A stretch of DNA of 62,141 nt from contig NZ_SUMC01000047.1 in the NCBI RefSeq assembly GCF_005047355.1, positions 1 to 62,141 on the forward strand. The letters are read 5' to 3'. Both the position numbers and the translations under genes were made by a program. The notes under the pieces were generated by a model, which made no database searches, was not told where the DNA came from, and saw only the letters and a list, made by a program, of their open reading frames with translations. This document shows positions 1 through 8,972 of this stretch, piece by piece (the first letter of the stretch is position 1; every line of letters starts with the position of its first letter). Origin of the DNA: Actinacidiphila oryziradicis (GTDB lineage: Bacteria > Actinomycetota > Actinomycetes > Streptomycetales > Streptomycetaceae).

Positions 1-110
1 CTGGAGTCGATCAGCTCGGCGAGGTTACCGGACGTGATCCGCTTGCGGGACAGGTCGTCGAGCCAGATCGCGACGCCTTCGTCGGAGAGGCGCTTGAGTG
101 CGTCTGTCAT
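1..110 (-). CDS. tal: Transaldolase, N-terminal part (cut by window edge)
   Basis: Only the first 36 codons are in the window; the gene runs off the left edge. The start is the ATG whose first base is 110, followed by MTDALKRLSDEGVAIWLDDL and then SRKRITSGNLAELI, which is the highly conserved actinobacterial transaldolase N-terminus. The family transfers a dihydroxyacetone unit between sugar phosphates in the non-oxidative pentose phosphate pathway. It lies 36 bases behind the transketolase 3' end on the same strand, the usual tkt-tal order, so it was probably co-transcribed with tkt. Here the upstream tkt is only a remnant, so what now transcribes this copy is unclear. Confidence 0.85.
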   Translation of the reverse strand, partial: MTDALKRLSDEGVAIWLDDLSRKRITSGNLAELIDS

Positions 111-146
111 GGGTTCTGCATCTCCTCGTTGGAATGTGTGCGGACG

Positions 147-490
147 TCAGTGGGTCGTGGCAGCCAGGGACTCGCGGGCGGCGGCGGCAACGGCTTCCGC
201 GCTGAAGCCGAACTCGCGGTAGAGCACCTTCGCGTCAGCCGAGGCCCCGAAGTGCTCCAGCGATACGATCCGGCCGTCCTCGCCGACGAAGCGGTACCAG
301 GTGAGAGCGATGCCGGCTTCGACGGCGACACGTGCCTTCACCTCGCGGGGCAGGACCCTGTCGCGGTAGGCCTGGTCCTGCTCCTCGAACCACTCTACGG
401 ACGGCATGGACACCACTCGCGTGGGGATGCCGTCTGCCTGCAGCTGCTGTCGGGCCTCGACGGCGAGTTGGACCTCGGAGCCGGTGCCGA
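147..490 (-). pseudogene. tkt: Transketolase C-terminal fragment, fused in frame to a transporter remnant
   Basis: About 112 codons match the last domain of transketolase: GTGSEVQLAVEARQQL, then SMPSVEWFEEQDQAYRDRVL, then a V-G-E-DGRIVSLEHFGASA segment, ending AATTH. The thiamine-diphosphate and pyrimidine-binding domains, roughly the first 550-600 residues of the family, are absent, so the fragment cannot be an active transketolase. Its reading frame is continuous with the membrane-transporter fragment at 490-1340; the join lies in the shared run V-A-I-L-I-G-T-G near base 490. The neighbouring transaldolase start fits an ancestral tkt-tal pair. The fusion could be a real deletion or an assembly join. 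Confidence 0.85.
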
Positions 491-1340
491 TGAGTATCGC
501 CACCACGGTGCCGACGATGTTGACGACCGAGGTCGAGAGGCTGATTAGCAGCGAGCTGGACTGGTCGATGCCGACCGACTGCCACAGGATCGATGAGTAG
601 TAGAAGATCACGTTGATGCCGACGAACTGCTGGAAGACGGCCAGGCCGATCCCGGCCCAGATGATCGGCAGCAGTCCGAAGCGGCCGCCGAACAGCTCAC
701 GCATCCGGGGCTTTTCGTCGGACCTGAGCGAGTGCCCGATCTCCGAGACGCGGGCGTTGGCGTCAATGCCAGGTCCTTCGACGTCGCGCAGCACGGTTCG
801 GGCCTGGTCCAGGCGGCCGGTGGCGACCAGGAAGTGCGGGGACTCGGGGATGCGCGAGGTGAGGACGTAGTAGCCGATTGCCGGGAGGACAGCGGCCATC
901 AGCATCCACTGCCATGCGTCCAGGGGGCCGAGCGGGTTCTGGCTCTTGCCGTCGGCGCCCTGGGCGATCGCCCAGTTGACGAGTTGGGAGGCGGTGATGC
1001 CGAGCACGATCGCGGCCTGTTGGAAGGATGCCAGGCGGCCGCGGTGGCTGGCGGGGGCGACTTCGGCGATGTAAGTGGGGCCGATCAGCGAGGCGAGGCC
1101 GATGGCGATGCCGCCGAAGACCCGCCAGATGCCCAGGTCCCACACGGAGAAGGGCATGGAGGAGCCGAGCGCACTGATCGCGAAGAGCGCGGCGGCGATG
1201 TGCATCACGCGCAGCCTGCCGATGCGGTCGGCGAGGCGTCCCGCGATGGCGGCGCCGATGGCGGAGCCGAGCAGCGCGGAGGCGACGATGGTGCCGGTCT
1301 CGCCGGATGAGACGTTGAAGTGGTGCTGGATACCGGTGAA
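490..1340 (-). pseudogene. MFS sugar-porter transporter fragment, truncated at both ends
   Basis: The frame encodes roughly transmembrane helices 2-8 of a sugar porter: GIQHHFNVSSGETGTIVASA, the loop motif GRLADRIGR, the helix-4/5 motif PTYIAEVAPASHRGRL, PESPHFLVATGR after helix 6, and QQFVGINVIFYYS in helix 7. Family members have 12 helices and about 470 residues. Helix 1 (with its usual GYD motif) is missing upstream of base 1340, and everything after helix 8 is replaced by the transketolase tail. No convincing start codon or ribosome site lies at the 5' edge. It is a non-functional remnant by structure. Confidence 0.8.
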
Positions 1341-1640
1341 GGTCCCCGGGGCAGCCGGGTGGATCGACCTGACCCACCGGCGGTGCTGCGCGAGCAAGGG
1401 AGAATCAAGAACATCCCATCCGAGGTCGTCTATTTTCTTCTCTCGTCGGGCGGATCTGCGCCTTACAGCCAGACCGGGATGGCGTCGCTGATGAACCCGG
1501 AGATGACCGCACCGCAGGAGACCCGCGTGCGGCTCTATGCCGAGAATGTGGCCGAGCTGCTGCTGAACGGCCTGTCGCTGCCCCGCTGAGCTGATGCCGT
1601 AGCCGGGCCGAGGCACCGGCCGCCTCCGGCTGCACCCGTA
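1341..1640. other. Intergenic stretch with unresolved remnants
   Basis: No complete gene is visible. A plus-strand frame ends at 1589 with LYAENVAELLLNGLSLPR, which reads like a genuine protein C-terminus but could not be assigned. The upstream minus frame that continues the transporter ORF shows no family resemblance. This looks like debris between two deletion points. Confidence 0.4.
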
Positions 1641-2493
1641 CTACACGCGGTCGGCGCTCCGTACGACCAGCAGAACTACTGCGACGCGATCGCGCCGCTG
1701 AAGTACCTGCGCACAGTGCCCGGCACCATCCGCGAGAAAAACCTCGGTTCCCTGGCCAACTGGCCCGACGCCCGGCTCGCCACCTCGCTCTACGAGTGCG
1801 GAGTGGGCGTTCTCGGCTCCGGCCGGAGCAGCGCCGCCGCGAACGGCGGGGACCTCGGCGAGCTCCTGACCACCTTCCCCCAGTCCCCTCAGGCCGCGAA
1901 GGTGGAACCGGCCGTCAGCTCCATGATCGACAAGGTCGCCAAGGGCCTGAAGGGCGGCGATCCCTGCTCGGCCAATACTCGTCTGCACACCCTCAGCGTC
2001 CAGGCCTCGGCCCTGCCCGGGGAGAGGGCGGGCGTGGCCGGCCGCCCTGAGCAAGGACGCCGGCAAAGCCGACAAAGCTGTGCAAGCCGGTACATACGCA
2101 TGTGGCGTGGACGAGTACAAGGGCGGCCATTTTGATGCGGCGCTCAAGACGATGAACGACTTCGTCGGCACATACAAGCACGACAACAACCGGGCACGCG
2201 CCAAGAAGATCGCCATTGCTGCCGAGATAGCCCAGGTCCTGCCCGCCGCCGGCCGGCATCTGCCCTCGACGGCCTCCGGCGGCGGCATATCCGTCAAGGT
2301 CAGCAACGACAGCCCCGACGAGGTCGAGATCCTCTGCACGGGCCCCGTCACCGGCAGCTTCACGCCCAAGGCGTGCGGCGGCTGCACGGCATACGCCAAC
2401 GACCTGGCGGCGCAGGTCAGCGCCTGCAAGGACAGCAGCAGGAACTACCCGCAGAAGACGATCAGCCTGCCCGCAGGCACCCGCGGCCGCTAA
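1641..2493 (+). pseudogene. Secreted or repeat-containing hypothetical protein, frameshifted and lacking its start
   Basis: Two frames together read as one protein. The first runs through YDQQNYCDAIAPLKYLRTV and CSANTRLHTLSVQ. Near base 2040 the sense shifts to another frame, continuing AALSKDAGKADKAVQAGTYA and the TPR-like stretch YKGGHFDAALKTMNDFV, then a Cys-rich tail. Similar proteins in streptomycetes resemble TPR-bearing secreted or membrane-anchored proteins of unknown role. The 5' end has neither signal peptide nor credible start, so the gene lost its beginning and acquired at least one frameshift. Function unknown. Confidence 0.6.
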
Positions 2494-2586
2494 GCTCCTC
2501 CACCAGCCGACGACCGGAGCCCGGGGCCCCGCGCCGCCTCCGTACGCTCTTGACCACGGGGGAAGGGCTTCTGGGAGACTGCCACA

Positions 2587-3186
2587 GTGACCCACCCGGA
2601 CGACGCCAGCAGCAGGATCCTGCTCCGCCGTGGTTTCGCTCTTGAGTACGCCACTCTCGGCTGGAACGTGATCGGCATCGTCGTGCTGGCGGTGGCCGCG
2701 CTGTCGGCCCGCTCGGTGGCACTGGCCGGGTTCGGCCTGGACTCACTGATCGAGATCGGCGCCTCGACCGTGGTGCTGTGGGAGCTGTCCGGCACGGGCG
2801 AGGACCGCCGGCGCCGGGCGCTGCGCCTGATCGGGAGCGCGTTCACGCTGCTGGCGGCGTATCTGCTGGTGCAGTCCACGGTGGCTCTGGCCACCGGCTA
2901 TCAGCCGCGTCACTCGATGCTGGGCATGGCCTGGACGGCGGTGACCGCCGTGGTGATGTCCGCCCTCGCGGCAGGCAAGGCCCGTACCGGGGCAGCGCTG
3001 GACAACCCTGTCCTGGCAACGGAGGGGCGGGTCACCTTCGTCGACGGACTGCTGGCCACCGCCGTCCTGCTCGGCCTGGCGCTCAACGCGAGCCTGGGCT
3101 GGTGGTGGGCCGACCCCGCCGCCGGCTACGTGCTGGTCTACTACGCCGCCCGCGAGGCCCGGCACATCTTCTCCGACGGTCACTGA
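2587..3186 (+). CDS. Cation-diffusion-facilitator-like membrane protein
   Basis: A 199-residue protein starting at a GTG with GGGAG about nine bases upstream. It has about six hydrophobic segments: GWNVIGIVVLAVAAL, GFGLDSLIEIGASTVVL, a pair around residues 75-125, then DGLLATAVLLGLALN and WADPAAGYVLVYYAA. The Asp-bearing helices GLDSLIE and TFVDGLLAT occupy the positions of the metal-binding helices of CDF transporters (Zn/Cd/Co export driven by protons). The usual cytoplasmic C-terminal domain is missing, giving the short form common in actinobacteria. It stands alone, so the metal and physiological role are not indicated. Confidence 0.75.
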   Translation: MTHPDDASSRILLRRGFALEYATLGWNVIGIVVLAVAALSARSVALAGFGLDSLIEIGASTVVLWELSGTGEDRRRRALRLIGSAFTLLAAYLLVQSTVALATGYQPRHSMLGMAWTAVTAVVMSALAAGKARTGAALDNPVLATEGRVTFVDGLLATAVLLGLALNASLGWWWADPAAGYVLVYYAAREARHIFSDGH

Positions 3187-3315
3187 CCGCCCGCCCGCCC
3201 GCGACAACACCGCAGGAGGATATTCCACAGCAGGTGGGTTGATCGGGGTCCGTACGATCTGCCGTGCCGGACCCGCACATGAAACCACCTTCCACGCTGA
3301 TCTCGACCGAGGCCG

Positions 3316-4740
3316 TCAGGAGGTCGGTGGCGTCAGCCGCGCCAGCAGCAGGGTCAGGTCGTCCGCCGTACCCGCGGTGAGCGGGCTGTCCATGATCCGG
3401 CCGCACACGCCGGACAAGCCGTCGTCGGCGTCCTCGGCTTCGTCGATGTCCTTGACTTCGTCCAGCGCCCGGGCCAGACGGGCGATGCCGACGTCGATGT
3501 CGGCATCGCGCGACTCGACCAGCCCGTCGCTGTAGAGCAGCAGGAGCGTCGACTCCCGCACCGGTATGTCCACCGGTTCGCCGGTCCAGTCGCCAAGCCC
3601 CAGAGGGAGTCCGGCGCTGAGGGCGACGGTCTGGGCGGGGCCGCCGTTCACGCGGATCAGCGGCGGCGGGTGGCCGGCCGAGATCAGGGTGCAGACGCCC
3701 CGCCGTAGGTCCCACTCGGCGTAGACGCACGTAGCGAAGGAGGCGCCGGGGGTGTCAGCGGCGAGCGCATCGAGCCCCCGCATCAGCCCCTGGGGGTCGA
3801 CGTCGAGGCCGGCAAGGGTGCGGGCCGCGGTCCGCAGTTGGATCATGGCGACCGCGGCCTCGGGCCCGTGACCCATCGCGTCGCCCACGATCAGGCCGAC
3901 GCGGTCATTCGAGCGCCGGAGCACGTCGAACCAGTCGCCGCCCACGAGATCGCCGTCCCCGGCGGGCCGATAGGCATGCGCGACCCGGCAGCCCTCGACT
4001 CCGGACGCGGCGCCGGTGGGCAGCAGGCTCGCGCGGATGGCCAGGGCCGTGCGGCGTTCGCGCTCGTAGAGCCGGGCGTTGTCGAGCGCGACGACAGCGC
4101 GTGTGGCCAGTGACTCCAGGGCCGCGACGTCGGCGACCGAGAAAGCCGGCTCGCCCTCGCCGCGGGTACAGGCGATGAAGCCCACCGCCGAACCGCGCAG
4201 CCGTAGCGGGGCCACCAGGAATGACGTGGAGCGCAGCAGCGCGTCGATCCGGGCGTCGCCGGGGCCCGAACTGGCCAGCCGGTCCGCGGTGTGGGCGTCG
4301 ACGGCTGCGAGGATCTGCGGCTGGCCGGTGGCCAATGCGCGGGCGTAAGGGGTGTCGCGGGGGAAGACCAGCACCTCCCCTATCGGCAGGACGTCGCTGT
4401 ACTCCTCGCGCGCGCCCGGTCCCATGCGCAGGGCGAGGCGCCGGGCCTCGATGCGGGGCGGGTCGACGGGCATCCCCGCCGACTCCCCGACCAGCCACCG
4501 CTCCAGCACGTAGACCGATGCCGCCCGGCAGAAACCGGGGGTCAGCGCGTGGACTACATGATCACCTGTCGTGCGCAGGTCGAGCACGGATCCTATGGCG
4601 TCGCCCGCGGCCGAGGCGGTCAGCCGACGCCGTAATGCGGCCGTGCCGAGGAGCGGTCCGGCTTCCGCGCGGCTTCGCTCCGGCGGGTGCATCGCGTCTT
4701 CCAGCACGGCCGCGCCCTTCCTCGACAAGAATCCTGGCAT
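3316..4740 (-). CDS. GAF-domain SpoIIE/PP2C-type serine phosphatase
   Basis: The 474-residue protein has a GAF-like sensor region at about residues 50-225 (SFLVAPLRLRGSAVGFIACT) and a C-terminal SpoIIE phosphatase domain from about 240. The phosphatase shows the Mn-binding motifs VGGDWFDVL and VGDAMGHGPEAA, then SAGHPPPLIRV, LLYSDGLVESRD and ADDLTLLLARL. In streptomycetes such proteins dephosphorylate anti-sigma-factor antagonists or related regulators in partner-switching pathways. No transmembrane segment is seen, so it should be cytosolic. No anti-sigma partner is adjacent, so its target is unknown. It is divergent from the methyltransferase gene, with about 85 bases between starts. Confidence 0.88.
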   Translation of the reverse strand: MPGFLSRKGAAVLEDAMHPPERSRAEAGPLLGTAALRRRLTASAAGDAIGSVLDLRTTGDHVVHALTPGFCRAASVYVLERWLVGESAGMPVDPPRIEARRLALRMGPGAREEYSDVLPIGEVLVFPRDTPYARALATGQPQILAAVDAHTADRLASSGPGDARIDALLRSTSFLVAPLRLRGSAVGFIACTRGEGEPAFSVADVAALESLATRAVVALDNARLYERERRTALAIRASLLPTGAASGVEGCRVAHAYRPAGDGDLVGGDWFDVLRRSNDRVGLIVGDAMGHGPEAAVAMIQLRTAARTLAGLDVDPQGLMRGLDALAADTPGASFATCVYAEWDLRRGVCTLISAGHPPPLIRVNGGPAQTVALSAGLPLGLGDWTGEPVDIPVRESTLLLLYSDGLVESRDADIDVGIARLARALDEVKDIDEAEDADDGLSGVCGRIMDSPLTAGTADDLTLLLARLTPPTS

Positions 4741-4825
4741 ACCGCACCGGTCGTGTACCGGGCACGACGACCACGGAAGATCCTAGGATGCATCGTCAAC
4801 TGTCATATTCAGAAAGGACGTTGAT

Positions 4826-5638
4826 GTGAACGATCGCACAGGCGTGCCGGAGGGTGTCGATCCCGGCAAGGCGAGTGTCGCCCGCATCTACGACGCCATG
4901 CTGGGGGGCGGCCACAATTTCGCCATCGACCGCGAAGCGCTGGCCGCCTTCACCGCGATCGATCCGCAGGTGCGCTCGCTGGCCCGCGCCAACCGTGCCT
5001 TCCTGGGCCGGGCGGTGCACTTCCTCGCGGCCCATGGCGTACGGCAGTTCCTCGACCTCGGGTCCGGTATCCCCACCCAGGGCAACGTGCACGAGGTGGC
5101 ACAGGCCGCCGCGCCCGGCTCGCGCGTGGTCTACGTCGACAACGATCCCGTGGCGGTCGCCCACAGCTCCTCGCTGCTCGCCGACACCCCACTCGCCGCA
5201 ATCGTCAACGCCGACATCCGCGACCCCGAAGAAGTACTGCGCTCGCCCCAGGTACGGGAACTGCTCGACTTCGACCAGCCGATAGCCGTTCTGATGATCA
5301 CGATCCTGCACTTCATCACGGACGACGAGGACCCGGCCGCTCTGGTATCGGCCTATCGTGACGCCCTCCCCGCCGGCAGCTGGCTCGCGCTCACCCACGC
5401 CACCGACGAGGACCGCCCGAACACCGCGGCCGCCGTCGGCAAGCTCTACCGCTCGAAGGCCACCTCTCCCGTCACCGCCCGCTCGCGCAAGCAGATCCGG
5501 GGACTGTTCGACGGCTTCGGCCTGGTCGACCCCGGGCTCGTCTATGTCCCGCTGTGGCGCCCCGATGCCGAGGACGAGATTCCCGACAACCCCTCGGAGT
5601 TCTGGGTGTTCGCGGGCGTCGGCCGCAAGGACGGCTGA
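4826..5638 (+). CDS. SAM-dependent methyltransferase, SAV_2177/DUF574 family
   Basis: A 270-residue protein; the GTG start has AGAAAGGA upstream. It opens with DPGKASVARIYDAMLGGGHN, the diagnostic N-terminus of this actinobacterial family. The SAM-binding region follows: QFLDLGSGIPTQGNVHE (motif I), VVYVDNDPVAVAHS (motif II) and a FDQPIAVLMITILHFITDDE segment. The family is very abundant in Streptomyces, but substrates are generally unknown. It sits divergent to the SpoIIE phosphatase, and a phosphatase tail fragment lies downstream. Confidence 0.9.
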   Translation: MNDRTGVPEGVDPGKASVARIYDAMLGGGHNFAIDREALAAFTAIDPQVRSLARANRAFLGRAVHFLAAHGVRQFLDLGSGIPTQGNVHEVAQAAAPGSRVVYVDNDPVAVAHSSSLLADTPLAAIVNADIRDPEEVLRSPQVRELLDFDQPIAVLMITILHFITDDEDPAALVSAYRDALPAGSWLALTHATDEDRPNTAAAVGKLYRSKATSPVTARSRKQIRGLFDGFGLVDPGLVYVPLWRPDAEDEIPDNPSEFWVFAGVGRKDG

Positions 5639-5824
5639 TGCCGGAACGCCGACGGCAGTATGCCGTAGTGCGCCCGGAGGGAGCCGCCTGAAGGAAGGGG
5701 CCGGGGAGAGGGGCCGTACGGACCGGCTGACCGCGTCCGGCACCCCCGCCCGGCTCACGGCACAGGCCGCCGGAGGCCAGGAGCCCTGTGGGGGGCCACG
5801 GAGAAAGGAACTGGGGCGGACGGC

Positions 5825-6005
5825 TTGCCGTGTGGGTCAGCCGGCCGCCCGTGCGGTCAGCTCGGTCGTACTCCAGTCGGTGACCGACGCCCTGTCCCAA
5901 TACAGCCGGCTCGGACCGCGGCGCCTGGCCGACGTTCTGCTGGGCCGCCTCGAAGTCAACGGCGGCGCCCCCGACGACATCGCCCTGGTCGCTGTCCGCC
6001 TGTGA
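5825..6005 (+). pseudogene. SpoIIE-type phosphatase C-terminal remnant
   Basis: About 60 codons end at a stop at 6003-6005. The last 40 residues (LGPRRLADVLLGRLEVNG, then PDDIALVAVRL) match the extreme C-terminus of SpoIIE-family phosphatases, where a D-D-I/T-A-L motif contributes a metal ligand. The rest of the catalytic domain is absent, and 5639-5824 shows no coherent coding. It is the tail of a second phosphatase, distinct from the intact one at 3316-4740. Confidence 0.6.
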
Positions 6006-6151
6006 CCATCTGCACCTCTTCGTCGGCGGGCACGCTTACCGATCTTGTCGGCACGAAGCTGCCATGTGGCCGCGTTGGCGGACCTGGCCCGCGAGAAAGC
6101 GATCACGCAAAATGATTGTGTCGCCTTTACGAAGTGAGCAAGAGTGTCCGG

Positions 6152-6432
6152 TCAATCATCAGAGGGACCAGCCGCACCGGAGTGCGGCAGCCGGGCCGGG
6201 CCCGCGAAGAAGCGGATCTGGTCGGCGCACTGGGGGATCTCCTCCTCCAGGACGACCCGGCGGATCTTCCCTGTCTCCCGGCACTCCGCGTCGGCGAACT
6301 CCTGGGCTCGCACGACCAGGGCATCGGCCAGTGACAGCAGCGCTTCCTGGCGCTGCGCGCGGGTGGTGGCCGCCCACTCGGGGAACGCCGCCTGTGCCGC
6401 GCGCACGGCACGGTCGACCTGCGCCGGGCGTG
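6152..6432 (-). pseudogene. Aldehyde dehydrogenase fragment
   Basis: The frame reads QVDRAVRAAQAAFPEWAATT, RAQRQEALLSLADALVVR, FADAECRETGKIRR and DQIRFFAGPAR. This is the N-terminal coenzyme-domain start of an NAD(P)-dependent aldehyde dehydrogenase of the aminobutyraldehyde/betaine class. The catalytic Cys and Glu segments, several hundred residues further on, are absent. The 5' side joins an unrelated alcohol dehydrogenase fragment at about 6435. It cannot encode an active enzyme. Confidence 0.75.
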
Positions 6433-6435
6433 CGG

Positions 6436-6569
6436 TCGCGCCCCGTCCCGTCGAAGCTGTCGGTCCAGTTGGCGTCCCAGCCGAGTTCATCGGTGGTGAC
6501 GGCGGTCGCGTACACGGCGACCAGCACCTCTCCCGGCGCGGGCTGCGGCCGCGCAGCCACCTCGTACAC
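6436..6569 (-). pseudogene. Zinc-type alcohol dehydrogenase/quinone reductase N-terminal fragment
   Basis: The segment RPQPAPGEVLVAVYATAVTT followed by DELGWDANWTDSFDG matches the GroES-like N-terminal fold of MDR-family NADP-dependent alcohol dehydrogenases. Only about 40 residues survive before the sequence passes into the aldehyde dehydrogenase remnant downstream. The nucleotide-binding domain is lost. The two scraps lie on the same strand, as if one deletion removed everything between two dehydrogenase genes. Confidence 0.6.
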
Positions 6570-6625
6570 CAGTTGCTCGGGACGGCCCCGGCGATGCTGG
6601 GCGGGCTGTCAGCGCCATCGAGGTG

Positions 6626-8644
6626 TCAGGCCCGTCGGGCGACCGGGGAAGAGGACGCCGTCCTGGTGTCCAGCTGCTCCAAACGGCGCCGGGCGGCCCG
6701 TAGGAAGCGGTCGTCGGGACCGGGGACCGCTTGGCGCAGCGCGATCAGGTCGGGGGCGATGCGGCGGAATTCGACGGGGTCGGTGACGCGCTCCCAGCAG
6801 TGGTGCGCGTTGTCGACCGCGGTGCCCGCCTCGGGCGTGTCCGGGCCGTGATGGCGCAGCAGGGCGTGGGCGACGGCGATGCACAGTTCTGTGGCCCGTA
6901 CGTAGTCGTCGGCGCGCCGTGCCAGGTCGGCCCGGATCTCCAGCCAGTGCCGTGTTTCTGGGGAGTCGGGCCCCGCGGTCCGCAGCGCGTGCTCCTCCAT
7001 GGCGGCCACCATGGCGGCCGCCTCCGTGTGGCGTCCGGCCTGTGCGGCTTGCCAGATCGCCCGGTGCGGATCCGGCAGCGGCTCGGCCACCTGCGCGGGA
7101 ACCGCCGTCAGAGCGGTGGCGGCGTGCCGGGATACCTGCCCGCCGAGCCCGCTGTGGGCAGCCACGTGTACCGGTGACCGGAGTGCGGCGGCTGGGGCGT
7201 CGGGCGTTGCCGGACCCGGGCCCGGACGACGTGCCGGAGCCCGGACCTCTGCTGCGGCCGGTGTCTCGGGGCGAGCCGGGCGGGCGGCGGGGGGCAGCGC
7301 ACGCGGGCTCAGTGCTCCCGCTGCGGACGCGCCGCTGACCGCCGGGAGCACGCGGCACACCTCGCGCGTGAGCGGGTCGAGATGTTGGCGCGCCTCCTCC
7401 GCGAGCCGCCGCATCCGCTGCTCGGTCTCGCGCGAGCCCGCGTCGTACCAGATCACGGGAACCGCCGGATCCATCGGAGCCGAACGTACCGCCCCTATAT
7501 CCCCGTGGTCCTCCGGCGGACGCATCCACAGCCCGCTCCGGACCACTTCCAGCACCGCGCCCGGCGCGTATTGGTAGATGTACTGGTACACCCCGCGCAT
7601 GGTCTCCGGAATGCCGGGCAGCGGACGACGGTGGGACACGATCTCGGGCGGCGCCGCCGCCGCTGGTGCCGCACCGCCGCCCTCCGGTCGCGGAACGTGG
7701 CCGAATTCCCGCGCGAAGGGGCGCCAACCGGGAGAGCCGTCCTCGCAGATCGTGTACATGTCGGCACTGTGGTCTCCCGCCCGGCCAGTGGGTAGCCCGG
7801 TGCACAGCCTCACCGGAACCCGCAGCAGATCAGCCAACTCCTGCCCGAGACCGCCGCTGGCCTCCGGGACTGCCACCGGACCGTACTGGACGAACCGGAC
7901 CGCGTTCCGGGCGGCGGGCTGGAGCGCGTCCCACAACCGCGCCACCTCCTTCAGCGGCAGGGCGGGCGCGCCCGGGCAGCCGAGTACGATCGTCAGCAGC
8001 TCCGCCCGGAACAGCAGGCCGCCGACCAGTCGTTGCCGGTGGTCGTGCGGATCGTCGCCCATGGGCCTGGCCCACACGCCCGCCGGAAGGGCCTCGGCGA
8101 CCGAGACTTCGCTCGTGTACCAGGGGCCGTTCTCCTCGTCGGGCTCCCAGCGAGGCTTGGGGAATCGCCGGGACTCCCGTCGAGGTGGAACGCCCGGCCG
8201 GAAGGTCAGCCAGCCGGCGCCACGGTCCGTGGGCACGAAGAGAACACCGCCCGCGGTGGGCGTCACCGGTCCGTCCGGGGCGAGCAAGGGACGGCGGAGC
8301 CGGTCGGCCAGCATCTGCGCGATCGCCGGTGATGTGTTCCCATGCTGCCGCCCGAAGATCAGCCGCAGACCCTCGTTCTGCCGTTTCAGCAGTCGGACCA
8401 CGGACGTCCACCACTCCGCGGGTGCGTCCAACGGCAGGTCCAGCACCACCACGGTGTGCTCCGGGTCCCGCGCCACACCGCCCGCCAACGCCTGCGCCTG
8501 CGGGTCGAGTCTGCCTGCGGGGTAGATGAGCAACGCCTCGCCGACTTCGACGCACGCCAGCGGAGACTGGCCCCCGAAGCGCCGTCTCAGCGCCGGCCCC
8601 CCACCGGGCCTCGGAGCAGGCGTCACCGGCTCCCCGGGCTTCAC
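6626..8644 (-). CDS. Large hypothetical protein with Pro/Ala-rich linker and TPR-like C-terminus
   Basis: I do not recognise this gene. The best start is the GTG at 8644, preceded by AGGGAGGG six bases away, giving 672 residues; longer upstream starts lack a ribosome site. Residues about 20-250 hold alternating beta/hydrophobic patterns (ALLIYPAGRLDP, HTVVVLDLPLD, LRLIFGRQHGN) without an obvious catalytic motif. Residues about 440-510 form a Pro/Ala-rich linker. The C-terminal 150 residues are helical and TPR-like (IWQAAQAGRHTEAAAMVAAM, DDYVRATELCIAVAHALL). No signal peptide or transmembrane helix is evident. It resembles large actinobacterial proteins of unknown role. It lies on the same strand as the TetR gene but 330 bases away. 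Confidence 0.7.
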   Translation of the reverse strand: MKPGEPVTPAPRPGGGPALRRRFGGQSPLACVEVGEALLIYPAGRLDPQAQALAGGVARDPEHTVVVLDLPLDAPAEWWTSVVRLLKRQNEGLRLIFGRQHGNTSPAIAQMLADRLRRPLLAPDGPVTPTAGGVLFVPTDRGAGWLTFRPGVPPRRESRRFPKPRWEPDEENGPWYTSEVSVAEALPAGVWARPMGDDPHDHRQRLVGGLLFRAELLTIVLGCPGAPALPLKEVARLWDALQPAARNAVRFVQYGPVAVPEASGGLGQELADLLRVPVRLCTGLPTGRAGDHSADMYTICEDGSPGWRPFAREFGHVPRPEGGGAAPAAAAPPEIVSHRRPLPGIPETMRGVYQYIYQYAPGAVLEVVRSGLWMRPPEDHGDIGAVRSAPMDPAVPVIWYDAGSRETEQRMRRLAEEARQHLDPLTREVCRVLPAVSGASAAGALSPRALPPAARPARPETPAAAEVRAPARRPGPGPATPDAPAAALRSPVHVAAHSGLGGQVSRHAATALTAVPAQVAEPLPDPHRAIWQAAQAGRHTEAAAMVAAMEEHALRTAGPDSPETRHWLEIRADLARRADDYVRATELCIAVAHALLRHHGPDTPEAGTAVDNAHHCWERVTDPVEFRRIAPDLIALRQAVPGPDDRFLRAARRRLEQLDTRTASSSPVARRA

Positions 8645-8972
8645 GCTGAACCCTCCCTGCGCATCGGGCCTGGCGACATCGGCCTCGCCACACGCGGGCC
8701 GGACTCTGACGGGGCAGGGGGGAATCCCGTGGAGACCAGCACACACCTACCGTATGACATGTCGTAACGTGCTCGGGGCCGGGGGCGGGAGGCGGGTCCG
8801 GAAGGACCGCGAAATGTGCCCGTTCGTGCATGATCCGGTGTCCTCGCGCCGCCCGTTCGAGGGCCGGGCCCCGCGTAGTTGGGGAAATGGCAGCGGAGGC
8901 CGACCATGACCGTAGCAGGACCGTAGCAGGCGGTGAAAACGCCGCGCCCGTGGGCGTCGGGCCGCACCGGGA
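8645..8972. other. Intergenic region between TetR gene and hypothetical gene
   Basis: This 328-base stretch shows no supportable coding sequence. Minus-strand reading frames are open through much of it but lack family resemblance. The AGGGAGGG ribosome site of the downstream gene lies at its left edge. A promoter for that gene is probably here, but no clear -10/-35 pair could be identified. Confidence 0.4.
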
